From NCBI GenBank assembly GCA_964006375.1, contig OZ023267.1, positions 23,433,739 through 23,497,738 of the forward strand: a DNA stretch of 64,000 bases. The letters run 5' to 3'. Both the position numbers and the translations under genes were made by a program. A model generated the notes under the pieces. That model had not been told where the DNA came from, did not search any database, and saw only the letters and a list, made by a program, of their open reading frames with translations. Shown here in pieces: positions 1-11,302 of the stretch (position 1 is the stretch's first letter; the number at the start of each line of letters is the position of its first letter). This DNA comes from Tillus elongatus (lineage: Eukaryota > Arthropoda > Insecta > Coleoptera > Cleridae).

Positions 1-570
1 AATTTACTTTGAACCAGGTTATATCTCAAGCGTCTATGAAATTTGAGCATAAATTGAGACAAAATATCGATTATACAATCAATTAATTGAAGTTAATTGA
101 AATATTAATCATGTGTATAACTTAATAAACTGACGGATAATGACTGCAAATTGAGCGGGTTAGAACACAATCAGCGAATCAATATTACTTCCTCAACTTA
201 ATCACATGTCTATAGCAGTTGGTAACAGCAAAACATGACGCCTCTCAATATATTTTACATAGCTGAATTCATTCTGGTAGCTGACTGACGCGCTGTTAAT
301 AAAATCATGCAACATGAATTTTAAAAATATCACCTCTGGGTAAGTTACAGCAAATGGAGTGTTAAAAATAGTGTCGATCATCAAGCTTTGGAATTGGTAC
401 ACAATTAATACCATAATAAAAAATGTTTCAGATTAAATTATGTAGTCCTTTATCAAACAATGTACCTTATGTAACAAGATAAAATACAATAATTATTAAT
501 AATTTATTTTAAAGGAAACCTGTTATACATACCACTACGGACATTGCAGGTCATTAAATATTTAAGATAT
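1..570. other. AT-rich non-coding stretch
   Basis: I see no credible gene, RNA or recognisable repeat here; the short open frames look like chance. The last four bases (ATAT, 567-570) are the left target-site duplicate of the LTR element that follows. Confidence 0.5.
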
Positions 571-1007
571 TGTCACATTTGTCTATGAGAATTAACTTTA
601 TGGACTTTGTAACTTATATGGTCAGTTGTAGTATGTTAGTAACATCGAACAGTCTGGAATGATATTTTTAGAAGGGACCAAAAGTGACAGGTGTAGAAAT
701 GTGTAGAAGGTCTAGAATCTCTATGGAGAGTATAAATAGGCGAACATAGAGTGAGTCAGTTCAGTATTGAATTAGTGCGGTGTAGAATAAGTGATCATAG
801 AGTATTAAGCCAGTCAGCAGTAAGTGTTGGTGTATAAGAAGAGATCATAGAAGGCGAATAGTGGAATATAGTTCTATGGACATTTAGTAAGAGAGAGAAA
901 TATTTTAGTAGATACTGGTGTTGGAAAATAGTTGGTTATAATAAAATAGTAGTTTGAAAAGCTGTGTTTTGTTAGTCAACAAATCCAGAACCCCGAAGAA
1001 CGTAACA
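571..1007 (+). repeat. 5' LTR of the gag-protease element
   Basis: The LTR is 437 bp with TG...CA ends. It matches the 3' LTR at 3013-3450 over its whole length, with about 27 substitutions and a few small indels by eye. Confidence 0.92.
731..763 (+). promoter_or_regulatory. LTR promoter: TATA box plus initiator
   Basis: TATAAATA at 731-738 is followed about 26 bp later by two overlapping TCAGT initiator-like motifs (756-765). This is the usual arthropod RNA polymerase II arrangement. The same TATA box is kept in the 3' LTR (3169-3176). Transcription from here is inferred. Confidence 0.6.
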
Positions 1008-1008
1008 A

Positions 1009-1026
1009 CTGGAGTCAGAAGTGGGA
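1009..1026 (+). other. Candidate tRNA primer-binding site
   Basis: Directly after the 5' LTR the sequence reads TGGAGTCAGAAGTGGG after a one- or two-base gap. It starts with the TGG expected to pair with a tRNA CCA end. I cannot assign the primer tRNA from memory. Confidence 0.5.
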
Positions 1027-1172
1027 TTTTTAAGCTGCTAGCGGAAATATTTTCCAGAATATTCGTTAAACAACTTGGAAATTTCTAGAATCTCTGGAAG
1101 ATCAGTGTCAGCAGTAATTAATAACTGGGTGTTTGAAAAAGAATAAACTGTGTACCGGCTTTAAGTAGGTTT

Positions 1173-2248
1173 ATGCCTAAGACACGTAGCGCAACAGCCA
1201 ATATGGACACCCAGTTATTGGAATTGATTAAAGAAATGAAAGAAGAAGCCAGAAAAAGAAATGAAGAAGCCAGAAAAAGAGACGTAGAAAGCAAAGAAGA
1301 AATGAGAAGAAGAGATGAAGAAACAAAGAAAATTCTGCAAGAATAAGCCAGTAAAATTGAGAATATTACTTCGTGTGTGGACGAACGTATGAAGCAAGTA
1401 AAAGACGACATCTTCCAACAAGTAAAAAGTCGAGTAAGGGGTATCAGCAACGATGTACATGACAAGCTAACGAGTGTGCAGGAAGTACAAGCGGAGGTAC
1501 AGGAGAAAATGCAATCACTAAAAAAGAAGTGTGATACCCTAGACAAGGGAAACATCAGGCTCGAGGATAGCACAGTCGTAAGAAGTAAAGTCCCCACATT
1601 TGAGTGCGCAGTCCCGTGGAGTATTTACCTACGCCAGTTTGAAGCCACTGCTACAGCAAATAGTTGTGGCGCGAGAGAGAGAGAGCGACTTCGCTAATTG
1701 TGGCTCTCAGAAGAGATGCTCTAGATGTGCTCCAAGGTATTCACAGGGAAGAACCGGTGAGTTTTGACAGCATTAAACATCAATTAAAGATGAGGTTTGG
1801 CGACCAGTATTTACAAGAGCTGTATCGATTGCAGTTGTAAAATCGTTGTCAGAAAGCGGGCGAAAGTCTTCAACATCCCCACGCCTACGTTGTTAAACTG
1901 ACACAAATAGCCTACCCCATAGCTCCGGTGGAGTTTTTAAACCAGCTGTCGCTGCAAACCTTCATTGAAGGCATCAGAGATACCGACACGCAACAGGCGC
2001 CGAGGATGGCGAGACACAAAAACTTGAAAGATGCTTTGGCACATTCCTTGGAGTTTGAATCGGTAAAGCAAGCGTCAGAAAGTCATGTGAAAGTTCGCAG
2101 TCTTTAAGTCCAAGAAGAAAATAAAACATATTTGTCCAAGATCATGTAGCTACTAGAGAAAATAGCAGAACAAAAAAGACCGACGTCTCATAGACACCCA
2201 ATAAGAGCTCACCGTGCAAATGCCTTACGCTGCTGGAACTGCGGCAAG
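1173..2248 (+). pseudogene. gag: Broken gag of Ty3/gypsy-type element
   Basis: From the ATG at 1173 the frame encodes a highly charged Lys/Glu/Arg-rich coiled-coil-like N terminus. An in-frame TAA lies at 1344-1346 and the frame then resumes to 1697. A short GA run at about 1672-1685 coincides with a frame change. The shifted frame continues as a retrotransposon capsid-like region (about 1690-2107) with the usual RFGD, LYRLQL and AYP motifs, and has further stops (TAA near 1838, TAA at 2105). A CCHC zinc knuckle is half preserved at 2231-2248 (CWNCGK) in another frame. In an active element this would be the nucleocapsid-forming Gag. With two stops and at least two shifts it is dead. Confidence 0.8.
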
Positions 2249-3002
2249 GTGCGAATGTTGGGCTCTAAGATCACGCGCTAGGAAGAAAGTGAAGGTAAGG
2301 CCGGTAACCATTTCTCAGGTTAGCGATTCTGGCAGCGCTCTCATCATAGACGGATACGTAAGCGGTAATAAGACCCAGATGGTCGTCGATACAGGCGCAC
2401 CTAGGACGATTATTCGCCGCCACATAGTTCCAAGATGGCGAGTAAGAGAGCCAGACAGAGTGTACAGAGTAAATGCAGCCGGTGCTGATCGAATCCAGGT
2501 ATTTGGCGAAACTCACGTCGAGCTGCAAATTGGAACATGGAAGGCAAAGCAGAGAGCCATAGTCGCCGCCATATCAGACCCGATTATAATTGGCTTGGAC
2601 ATACTTCAGAATCAGTGCACTAAACTTGATCTTGGCACTAACATCCTGACTATCGGCGGTGAAGAAATAATAATGTCGCCTGGCCGTAACCTGGTAGTGC
2701 GGAAAATCACCATAGAGGAAAATAGCAACGCCTGTCGTGAAAGTGCCATTCCAGTGAAGAGAGCTGTGAGAGGAAGAGACGACCCAGTTACTCAGCCAGA
2801 AACAAGTACAGAAGACATTATGAGAGAGGTACAAGACGAAGGGTGTGAAGACCATGTAAATGTGAAGCCAACCCAGAAAAAGGTCAGTGAACACATTTGT
2901 TGGAAAAGAGCCGATGTCAACAGGGTGAATAGGGCCCGCCGAGATATTTTTGCAAGTAGAAACACCAAAATGTCAGAATTCGACCGGGACGATCGAATAT
3001 AA
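2214..3002 (+). pseudogene. Retropepsin (aspartic protease) domain of Pol, truncated before RT
   Basis: The open frame is 262 codons. The active-site triad Asp-Thr-Gly lies at residues 59-61 within VVDTGAPRTII, and the second conserved block IIIGLDIL follows about 70 residues later. This is the retroviral-type protease that cuts Gag-Pol. The first ~20 codons overlap the broken zinc knuckle of gag in another frame, so the apparent ATG at 2214 is unlikely to be the real start; the domain would normally be made by frameshift or readthrough from gag. After the protease the frame runs through ~100 charged, low-information residues and stops at 3002, only 10 bp before the 3' LTR. There is no reverse transcriptase. 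Confidence 0.8.
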
Positions 3003-3012
3003 GAGCGGGCAG

Positions 3013-3450
3013 TGTCACATCTATGAGAATTAACTTTATGGACTTTGTAACTTCTATGGTCAGTTGTAGTATGTTGGTGCCAGCGAACACTCTGGAATGA
3101 TATTTCTAGAAGGGACCAGAAGCGACAGGTGTAGAAAAGTGTAGAAGGTCCAGAATCTGCACAGAGAGTATAAATAGACGAACGGTACATAGAGTGAGTC
3201 AGTTAAGTATTGAATTAGTGCGGTGTAGAATAAGTGATCATAGAGTATTAAACGTGTCAGCAGTAAGTGTTGGTGTATAAGAAGCGATCATAGAAGGCGA
3301 ATAGTGGAATATAGTTCTATGGACATTTAGTAAGAGAGAGAAATATTTTAGTTGATACTGGTGTTGGAAAATAGTTGGTTATTATAAAATAGTAGTTTGA
3401 AAAACTGTCTTTTGTTAGTCAACAAATCGAGAACCCCGAAGAACGTAACA
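3013..3450 (+). repeat. 3' LTR of the gag-protease element
   Basis: The LTR is 438 bp with the same TG...CA ends and TATA box as the 5' copy. ATAT (3451-3454) follows as the right target-site duplicate. Confidence 0.92.
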
Positions 3451-3630
3451 ATATTAATTCCCATATCTAAGTTATATATAGTTAAAACATAAAACAAAGG
3501 TGATCCTATCTTTTTAACAGTACGAGAAGTCACATAACAAAAGAAAAGACTAAAAAAGTATATGGGCATATTTTGTATCTGTCAGGAAGCTGATAGCCTT
3601 ATGGAGGTTCTCTAAATTGGAACATAAAGC

Positions 3631-3849
3631 TTATATTAAGCCGTTGGAAACACCATAAACATATCGGCTTCGTGCGTGTAGGTAACAGGTATCTATTACG
3701 CGTTCAATGTTCGATTGGATATTACATCCATCACAGAGTGGTATTGGCTCTTGTTTTAAAAGGCATAAATCAGTTAGTTTGGAATGCACCAGACGAAATC
3801 TCGAAAGTATTACTGTTTTAACTGGTATAGGTAAATGTTGATAGACCAA
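3631..3849 (-). pseudogene. C-terminal scrap of a LINE ORF2 (zinc-knuckle-like tail)
   Basis: The 72-residue frame reads LSRFRLVHSKLTDLCLLKQE, then PLCDGCN and later CYLHARSR. This is the layout of the Cys/His tail of insect LINE ORF2 proteins, downstream of the RT/RNase H region (R-L-R-x-GH-x-x-LTH ... CDxCN ... HIL..C). The upstream catalytic domains are missing. The Met at 3849 is incidental. Family assignment below LINE level is not possible. Confidence 0.55.
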
Positions 3850-4002
3850 TGACTTAATGTGTTTAAATTTTTAGAGAATTTTTATTTAAAAAAATTCCCT
3901 AATAGAGAGGTATCGATGGTGAGACTTTGCAAAAATTTTTGCAAATGAGCGCGAATTTGGGCCCCTAGAACCAATATCCGGGGTCAGTTTCGATTTTTAT
4001 AT

Positions 4003-4106
<104 letters not shown>

Positions 4107-4914
4107 CCAACCGATAGCTCAAAAAATAATTAACCGATTTAAAAAAACTCGGCAAGAGCCTTTCTTTTATTAATAGCTTGGATGAGTTCGTTAGCCAGAA
4201 AAATCGGACACGGTTTTCCGGGAAAATTTTGAGTAAACATTTTTTTCTCCGAAAATTACAAAGAATTTTCGATAAAATTTGGTGTACATATTGCTTTGGG
4301 AAAGACCTAACTATGTGCCAAAATTCAGCATTCTAGGGTTACAGAAAATTGAGCTATTCAAATTTGAAACATTTATGTTTAATATAACTGCCTTTTATTG
4401 TTAATAGCTTATATAAGATCTAGTATGTTGTTGCCTTGGTAACGGAACATTTTATATTATTGCGTAGGTCTGTTAGACGCTGTAACTGATGTTTACCGTA
4501 TGATATGAGATCGTTTATATGTTTATTTGTTTGAGTCGACGAATTATTTGTGTCATTTGGGAAATTTTTATATACAAGTGCAAATTATTCCTTTATTAAT
4601 GTTAGTGGGTGGATTAAACAGTGTTTGTTATGTTTTATCAACATATATAAAGGATCGAAGTTTTACAAAAGGGCTGATATTATACAGGGTGACGCGTTTC
4701 TACGGTAAAGCTGAATATAATTATTATTATACAAGAGACGAGAGAAAATTGTATAAGTTAATTATAGGGTGTCTTGAGCTGCATATTATAAAATTATTTT
4801 GACAATCACCGGCTGGCCCACAAATCGATCGTTGGTGATCCCTACAATTTTTTTTCGAACAGCCTTATTTTGTTGCATTTTTTACCGAAATATGTTTGTA
4901 AGAACGAAAAAATC

Positions 4915-5211
4915 AAGACGCAGTAAGTGCGTTTTGGTAGCAAATTTTCATTAAATGCTTCAAATTTCAATAACTCAATTAGCTATTAACCTAAGATTTG
5001 TTGATTAGAAAACCAACGTTTAAGGTATATTGTCGGAAAATTTTTGTACATTTTCAAACAATAAGTTATTTTCATAAAATATGGCACATTGTTCCTACTA
5101 TATAGGTTATACCCGTAACCAAATTGATGACTGCTTGCATTAAAAAGACATATTTGATATTCAAAGCATTTTTATAAAAAATCACTGCCATAACGCACTT
5201 GCTGCGTCCAG
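4915..5211. mobile_element. GGACGCAGC MITE-like module
   Basis: This ~300-bp module has inverted termini. The left reads GACGCAGTAAGTGCGTTTTGG. The right is the reverse complement of GGACGCAGCAAGTGCGTTATGG. Matching stand-alone or embedded modules lie at 6959, 15262, 16632 and 36894. Confidence 0.75.
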
Positions 5212-5214
5212 AGT

Positions 5215-5915
5215 TTTTGCGTTTGTTTCTTTTTAACTGTTTTTGGCACATATCTAGCATCTTACTTTAATTTCCCTCCTAATATCATCAGATGTTCTCA
5301 AACTTATCATGTCAAGTATATGAAGGTCTGTAACTTCTCCTGCTAAAAATTGCACTGACTTGCTTCTCTTCAGAGGGAACATATACAAATCAAAAACAAA
5401 GTTACTCATGATTATTCTGTGTAATATAATGTCTTTATGTTTTTCTTCTGTCTTATTTTTCCTCTTATAAAACAGTGTTCATGATACCTAACTTATCTTG
5501 ATTAAACAGAGCTTAGAGAATCTGCACGTATAATAATAATGTCCGTTTCGGATTTTTGATATATGACTAGGTATTTTTTATTAGCGAATAGTTCTGCGGA
5601 GTAAGAACACTGAAGAAAATTCATTGAGGCAAAATTAACAGTTCGTGTAAGGCGTTATAAAGCGCAAATCGGCAGGGTTGGATTTAATTTTGGAAGCATC
5701 AGTATAGGTAAATGATTACAGTCTAAGTAACTGAAAGCAATGCTGTTGAAGTTATTTTTTATAATATTGGGATATTTACCGGCTCTTGTGAGGAGATACA
5801 ATACCGGTGTGAAAATGGCCGCCAAAAGTTGGCATATCCTTCTATATCGATTTTGGGTGAGAGAGCCGGGAAAGATACCTTTGTAAAGATTTAGTAGTGA
5901 TGGGAGTAAGGTTTT
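5215..5915. other. Unassigned non-coding stretch
   Basis: An open frame on the minus strand at 5655-5942 shows no family motif I recognise. Nothing else here is supported. Confidence 0.4.
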
Positions 5916-5917
5916 AG

Positions 5918-6095
5918 TGCATTTTCTTTTAAAAAAATTCACTAATGAAAAGATTTTTGTGTCTCCGGAAATAACAATGCTATGTCAACCAAATGTGGCA
6001 CTTAGGTTTACGCTATTAAAGTTACCCTACATGCCAAAATTCAGATCTTTAAGTGAAAAGAAAAATAATTATAGACATTTAAAAAAAATGTGGGT
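5918..6095 (-). repeat. Degenerate (TA)n-core repeat lacking the TA tract
   Basis: An imperfect hairpin (AGTGCATTTT ... AAAAATTCACT, 5918-5943) is followed by a diverged copy of the body block (CCAAATTTGG..., CCGGAGA...). The layout matches the minus orientation of the copy at 63660-63900. Confidence 0.5.
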
Positions 6096-6117
6096 GCCAC
6101 CGATTTTTATTTATTTC

Positions 6118-6790
6118 AACAGTACATGACAGCACCCTTCACTCAAATATACAATATTCTAAGACTGTCTCTTTAGTCCAATTAGATGAGGATCGCAGAC
6201 TCATGGAGGGTTCTGTCTCTGTGGATTTCCAAAAAATATTAGACTGGGAAAGTAGAAATCTTGTACCATTCAACTTCACCAAATCTCAGTCTTGCTTTCT
6301 ATCTCCACATCAGCCCGAGACCCATCACATTGAACAACCAAGTTATTCAAAGTAATAAGTCCTTTTCACTTGTTGGCATTTCTGTGGATCGAAATCTCAA
6401 TTGGTACCAACATGTCACATCAATTGCAGAACCGGCTGCTAAGAAATTAGGTTTCCTCTTCCGGGCTCGTAAATACTTTTCACCAGCTAATCTCTATACC
6501 TTATATACTTCACAAATAAGGCCAAACTTCGAATACTGCTCCCACATCTGGGGTGCCGCTCCCGCTTATACACTTGCTATCTTGGACTCTTGTTATGCCT
6601 GCTCTTTTGTCCCGAGGACTTCAAAGTTGTTGAATTCCTTGCCGGAACATGTTTCTCCTTCTCCTTCGAACCTCCAAACCTTCAAGTCTAGAATTAACAA
6701 GCTGCCTCTTTCCTCCTTGTCGACACCCACGGTACGATAGTATTTAGACTGTAAGCCCTCGTGGTGTGTTGTTGAAATATAGAAAAATAC
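6118..6790 (+). pseudogene. LINE-A fragment: RT C-terminal region and 3' end (copy a)
   Basis: This is the reverse-transcriptase C-terminal (thumb-side) region of an APE-type LINE, with motifs VDRNLNWYQHVTSIAEPAAK, FSPANLYTLYTSQIRPN and YCSHIWGAA. It then jumps from ILDS straight to CYACSFVPRTSK. About 85 residues present in copy b (IQKRALRLIGDPTLTQRL...) are deleted. It ends with STPTVR-stop (6740) and a ~50-bp 3' UTR finishing GTTGTTGAAATAT. It is truncated on the 5' side, so there is no RT active site. Confidence 0.85.
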
Positions 6791-6877
6791 AGAGCGTTCG
6801 CAAATAGTGACTGAGTTTGAAAAAATTCGAACTGTCGTAACTAAATTTTTTCAAATTGAACAACTCCCTCTCATTTT

Positions 6878-7275
6878 TGTTTAATCAAACACGTCTTATG
6901 TTATTGCATTTTTGCATTTTCCATCGAAATATAATGCATGTTTGTAAGAAAAGAAATTCTAGACGCAGCAAGAGCGCTTTGGTAGCGAATTTTTATTAAA
7001 TCCTTCATATTTGAATAGCTCAATTTGCTATTGACCTATAAGGTTGACCAAGAAACGAGTTTTTTTCGGGAACACTTCAAGTTTACTTTCGGAAATTTGT
7101 GTACATTTTCCAACAATAAAGTTATTTTGATGAAACATGGCACATTGGTTTTACTATATAGGTTATATTGGTAACCAAATTTGATGCCTGCTTTCTTAAA
7201 AAAACACACACATATTTGCTATTAGAAATATCTTTATGAAAATTCACTACCATAACGCACTTGCTGCGTCCAGAC
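6878..7275 (-). mobile_element. GGACGCAGC MITE with flanking core-repeat arm
   Basis: The complete ~317-bp MITE (6959-7275) starts TAGACGCAGCAAGAGCG and ends with the reverse complement of GTCTGGACGCAGCAAGTGCG. The interior contains a near-palindrome around GGTTA(T/C)...TAACC. The flank at 6878-6958 (GCATTTTCCATCGAAATATAATGC) matches sequence found next to the same module at 27207, 15570 and 37190. It is therefore part of a longer repeat rather than unique DNA. Confidence 0.7.
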
Positions 7276-7644
7276 TTTTTTTAATATATGGTTGAATAAT
7301 AAGAGGGAAAACTTCGAGGAAATATTACTGTTGAGTTTTATTTGCAAAACAGTCTGTGTGCACTTTATTTATAATTTTTTTTAAAATGGTTAGAGTTTTA
7401 GGTTTCTAATTAGTGGGTTTATTTTTCTGTTTCTACAAAGCTACCAGTGAAAGAAAAACAACTAAGAAGATGCATTAGTCGTCCTGTGAGCAGTTTGTTT
7501 TATTTCCTGAACAATTTACTTCAAAGCGTAGGGCGAGTATTGAAAATAATGACATCAAATGCTTAATGACTAATTTCTAGTTTATTTGAAAGTAAAATGA
7601 GATTCATTAGACGCTTTTTTTATTTTTTTAATTTCAACAACACA
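7276..7644. other. Unassigned AT-rich spacer
   Basis: Nothing recognisable. It ends in a T-rich run (7615-7640) that is the A-rich tail of the minus-strand LINE next to it. Confidence 0.4.
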
Positions 7645-8885
7645 GCACGAGGGCTTACAGCCTAAATACTATCGTACCGTGGGTGTCGACAAGGAGGAAA
7701 GAGACAACTTGTTAATTCTGGACTTGAAGTTTTGGAGGTTCGGGGAAGAAGGAAAAACATGTGCCGGCAAGGAATTCCACAACTTGGAAGTCCTCGGAAC
7801 AAAATAGCAGGCATAACAAGATGTTCTATGTCTAGTGACCTGGACAGTAAAAGGGTACATTCGCTCTGTTCCCCTGGTAGATCTGTTGTGGGTAGCAGGT
7901 GGATGAACTATGGAAGAAAGCTCATCTGAGCAGTGCCCGTGCAGATATCTATAAAAGAGAGAGAGGTCACCAACGGCACGTCGGTGGGCAAGGGATGGCA
8001 GCCTTTGGGTGAGGGTAGGGTCACCGATGAGACGTTTAGCTTTCTTCTGAATGGAGTCCAGGATAGCGAGTGTAGAAGCGGCAGCAGCACCCCAGATGTC
8101 GGAGCAGTATTCGAGGTTTGGTCGTATTTGTGAAGTATATAAGGTATAGAGATTAGCTGGTGAAAAGTATTTGCGAGCCCGGAAGGGGAAACCTAATTTC
8201 TTAGCAGCCGCTTCTGCAATTGATGTGACATGTTGGTGCCAATTGAGATTTCGATCCACAGAATTGCCAACAAGTGAAAAGGACTCATTACTTTGAATAA
8301 CTTGGTTGTTTATTTTGATGGGTCTAGGGCTGGTGTATCTCTTATGAGAAAGAAAGTAAGACTGTGATTTGGTGGGGTGAAATTGTACAAGATTTCTACT
8401 TCCCCAGTCTAATATTTTTTGGAGATACACGAAGATAGAACTCGCCATGAGTCTGCGATCCTCATCTAATTGGGCTAAAGAGACAGACTTAAAATATTGT
8501 ATATTTGAGTGGAGGGTGCTGTCGTCCATGTAACTGTGAACTGGGTTGGATATGCTAGAGAGGAGGTCATTGATGTGGAGAAGAAACAAAGTAGGGGCTA
8601 AAGCTGAACCTTGAGGAACTCCTGCACTAATTTGATACAGTTTAGAGGAATGGCTATCCACGACAACAGAAATGCTCCGGTTGGAGAGGAAATTTGCTGT
8701 CCACGTACAGAGTTTTGGTGGTAGGCCATAGGCCGGTAGTTTATTATGCAGCGCTGCGTGCCAGACCTGGTCGAATGCTTTGGATATGTCTAGAGCGACC
8801 ATCTGGGATTCACCGTGTAGTTCCATAGACTTGTTCCAAGAATGGGTGACAAAGTAAAGGAGGTCGGCAGTTGATCTGCGCTGTA
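7645..8885 (-). pseudogene. LINE-A reverse transcriptase to 3' end (copy b), 5'-truncated
   Basis: One frame of ~405 codons (stop at 7669, open to about 8883) covers RT palm to C terminus. It includes DISKAFDQVWH (motif A), AGVPQGSALAPTLFLLHIND, SYMDDSTLHS (catalytic YxDD as YMDD), and the C-terminal HIWGAAAAS...RLIGDPTLTQ and STPTVR-stop. It resembles X-element/BS-type (Jockey-like) RTs; the clade is not resolved. The Met at 8826 is internal, because homology continues upstream to QRRSTAD before unrelated sequence begins near 8885. Endonuclease and RT fingers are missing, as expected for 5'-truncated target-primed insertion. The frame is otherwise open, so this copy is fairly young. Confidence 0.9.
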
Positions 8886-9815
8886 TATTGTATATTACTT
8901 ATCTTATAATATGCCTCTAGACTTGGTTTGTTTGAAATACAGAACTAGCCCAAAACTAATTTTGTTAAATAAAAATTTGAGCTAAAGTTATGTTTTCTCT
9001 CCTCACGCTCATATTTTTTGATAAAAAGCCATAAAAAGCAAGGAAATGAATGAATATAGAAAAAACGGGGAAGCGTCTTTTATGTTACCTTACTCTGAAA
9101 TACATTTCCTTTGAATATTTTGCATATTGTGGAAGTAGTCTGCATATATTATATTGATACATGATGAGAACTATGTAAGTAATTTATATGCAAAATATCC
9201 TTTGAAATGAAAATGTAATTCTGAGCAAAGACGTGATTCATCTAGAGTTCTCCAAAGAGGATCATAAATAATTCCTCCTCTTATGTAGAACGTTCATGCA
9301 TTAGGTTAACTGGAAGGAAGTTAACATAGGTCGCAACAACGCTATATATCTGAGCCATGAACTGTATGCTGATAAATTGCATCTTGAAAAATTGGTAAAG
9401 TTTATTTTTTAAGATATCATCTTTAAACTCAAAGATGTTATTGGAAATTTATGCGTAGTAACGTCATCACGAATTTTTTTAATGTCAATATATTTCTATT
9501 TGTCTACTAGCGAATTTTCATAAAGAACATTTCGCCTATAGAGATGTAAATTTTTCATTGCATATTATAGCAATGTCTGCCTTGATATCGATTTGTTCGA
9601 GAGCAGGTATGGAGTATTGGGGAGACCTAGGGACGAAACCGGTATGTGTCTCTTGCTTTACATTTTACTGCAAATCCCAGCAGGACTGGAGGAATGGTGG
9701 CCAGCGAATTATATAATTAAATGCCCGTCGCGGTACTAGCCAGGTAAATAGTAGTTTTCACTCGTTACTTTTCTTCCCACAGCTTCTTTCTTGCTGTGCT
9801 GTGTGGAAGCCTACA

Positions 9816-9818
<3 letters not shown>
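8886..9818. other. Unassigned non-coding stretch
   Basis: About 930 bp without a supportable gene or known repeat. The part near 9600-9730 has a higher GC content and may be a diverged repeat, but I cannot name it. Confidence 0.4.

Positions 9819-9911
<93 letters not shown>
9819..9911. repeat. (TA)n microsatellite
   Basis: About 93 bp of TA, here without the usual core-repeat flanks (left CTACAGCC, right CAGCGTGG). Confidence 0.97.
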
Positions 9912-9914
<3 letters not shown>

Positions 9915-10026
9915 CGTGGTCCAACAGTGTGTTTAAGTTCAATATCTCCTTTATTATTCAATAATAAAAAAAATGGAACATAAGTTGCAGGTAGTAGCGT
10001 TAGCTACAAACTAAAATTATTTTGCA

Positions 10027-10365
10027 TATACAGGCTGTGGCATAAGTTAGATACAACCCAAGCTTTACTTTTTTAAATGGTTCAGCCTGTATATTGGTTC
10101 ATTTTTGAATTCCTCTTGTTTTGCCGATTCATCCAGTTATTAAAGTCTATACAGAGTCGTTCAAAAGTTATGGCCACTTTTCTAAAACATCAGAGGCACA
10201 TTTGACGGTCTGTATCGTCATTAATGTCAGCATCTATCATGCCAAAAATTTGAAAAACTTTAATTTCAATCAATACAGAAAGAATTCCTTGAAAAAAGTG
10301 TACAGGGTGAGTAAAAACACTGGAGCCAAGTTTTCTCGAGAAATTCAAATGAAACACCCTGTATA
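10027..10365. mobile_element. Small element(s) with TATACAGGgTG inverted ends
   Basis: TATACAGGCTGT at 10027 and its inverse near 10086-10093, then TACAGGGTGAG at 10301 and the inverse CACCCTGTATA at 10355-10365, form nested inverted repeats. The right-hand block (TTCTCGAGAAATTCAAATG...) is homologous to 56380-56420, so these belong to a dispersed non-coding family. Transposase class unknown. Confidence 0.5.
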
Positions 10366-10909
10366 TTATAATCAACTGCGATACATCAACAAATGCTCTT
10401 TCAGTTTCATAAAGCATTCCCTATACCTGAAACCAGTATTTACTGAGATATTGGCTGTTTTTTTTTTAAGAAAAAAGGTACATTTATACACGGGAACGGA
10501 TTAGTGTATAATTTTTGAAACACCCGTATAAGGTTTTCTGTCTAGACTCCACTCGATTTGATTATTAATACTCTCTTGGGGTTATGAAGGATTATATTAA
10601 GATTTACGATCACTACTTCTCAAAACCTAAGTACCTATTCCGACCTCGTTTTATTATTTCAGAAAACTTCCAAATGTCGCCTTGTTTCAACTGTGTCATA
10701 TTCCTTAAAGAATGTATTGTTACCAATATACAAAAGCATGCAGAAAAAATATTCCTCAAATAAAAATAATAACTAGACAAGAAAATTTTATTGGAATTTT
10801 TTATTTTTTTATTTTAGAGAAAGAAAATTATGTCTCGACTACTAAGGTCGTTGACATATATAAATTATATAGAAAAACATTTTAGGTACAATGTAGGTGC
10901 ATTAATAAT
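10366..10909. other. Unassigned AT-rich stretch
   Basis: No gene is supported. A further CACCCGTATA end-like motif at about 10522 suggests another fragment of the TACAGGGTG family. Confidence 0.35.
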
Positions 10910-11302
10910 TACAGAGTGGCGCATTGAAAACGAAACAGAGCGATTTGCGTTCAGAGAATTATTATTTAAGAAACGCTGAAACCCGTCAATTTAAATATTG
11001 AGGGGGGGGGGGCATGTTTTGACATAAAACTCAACTTTGTCACATCAACCCCTTAAGGGTGGTGATAACAACCCTTATATTTTAAATAGGGAACATGGGT
11101 CGTGTGTTACATCATTTGAAAGCTCTCTCTTTTCTGAATTCAGCACACTAATCTTTTTGGAAGCTTTATCAACTCGTTTAAAAATTATTCACAGTTGGAG
11201 TTGCAAGAACGTATTTAATTCATTGTGATAAGAAATGCACTGATTAGTCAATTTTCCGTTAAAAAAACTAAAAAACAAAACCAAACGTTCAAAAATGTTT
11301 AT

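Larger units (their letters stand above)
571..3450 (+). mobile_element. Internally deleted Ty3/gypsy-type LTR retrotransposon (gag-protease only)
   Basis: Two ~437-bp direct repeats (571-1007 and 3013-3450), each starting TGTCAC and ending GTAACA, flank a 2-kb interior. The element is bracketed by a 4-bp duplication ATAT (567-570 and 3451-3454), so both ends are exact. The interior has a broken gag and a retropepsin domain, then runs directly into the 3' LTR. Reverse transcriptase, RNase H and integrase, expected after protease in Ty3/gypsy elements, are absent. The LTRs differ by roughly 6% by eye, plus small indels, so the insertion is not recent. A purine-rich stretch just before 3013 (3001-3012) is a weak polypurine tract. 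It could be a deletion derivative or a non-autonomous gag-bearing lineage. An 83-bp remnant of the same LTR lies at 22975. Confidence 0.9.

Noticed and set aside
2271..3190. Minus-strand open frames opposite the protease
   Set aside because: They are shadows of the retropepsin frame, with no domain signature.
5655..5942. 95-residue minus frame (NFFKRKCTKTLLPSLLNLYK)
   Set aside because: No motif I can place. Its N terminus overlaps a core-repeat hairpin, so it is probably chance.
9758..9983. Open frames of alternating Tyr-Ile over (TA)n tracts (also at 16198, 17958, 23546, 26623, 26671, 32641, 37733, 38975, 59521-60157)
   Set aside because: They are translations of a TA microsatellite in both strands, with no start context or conserved flanks, so not genes.
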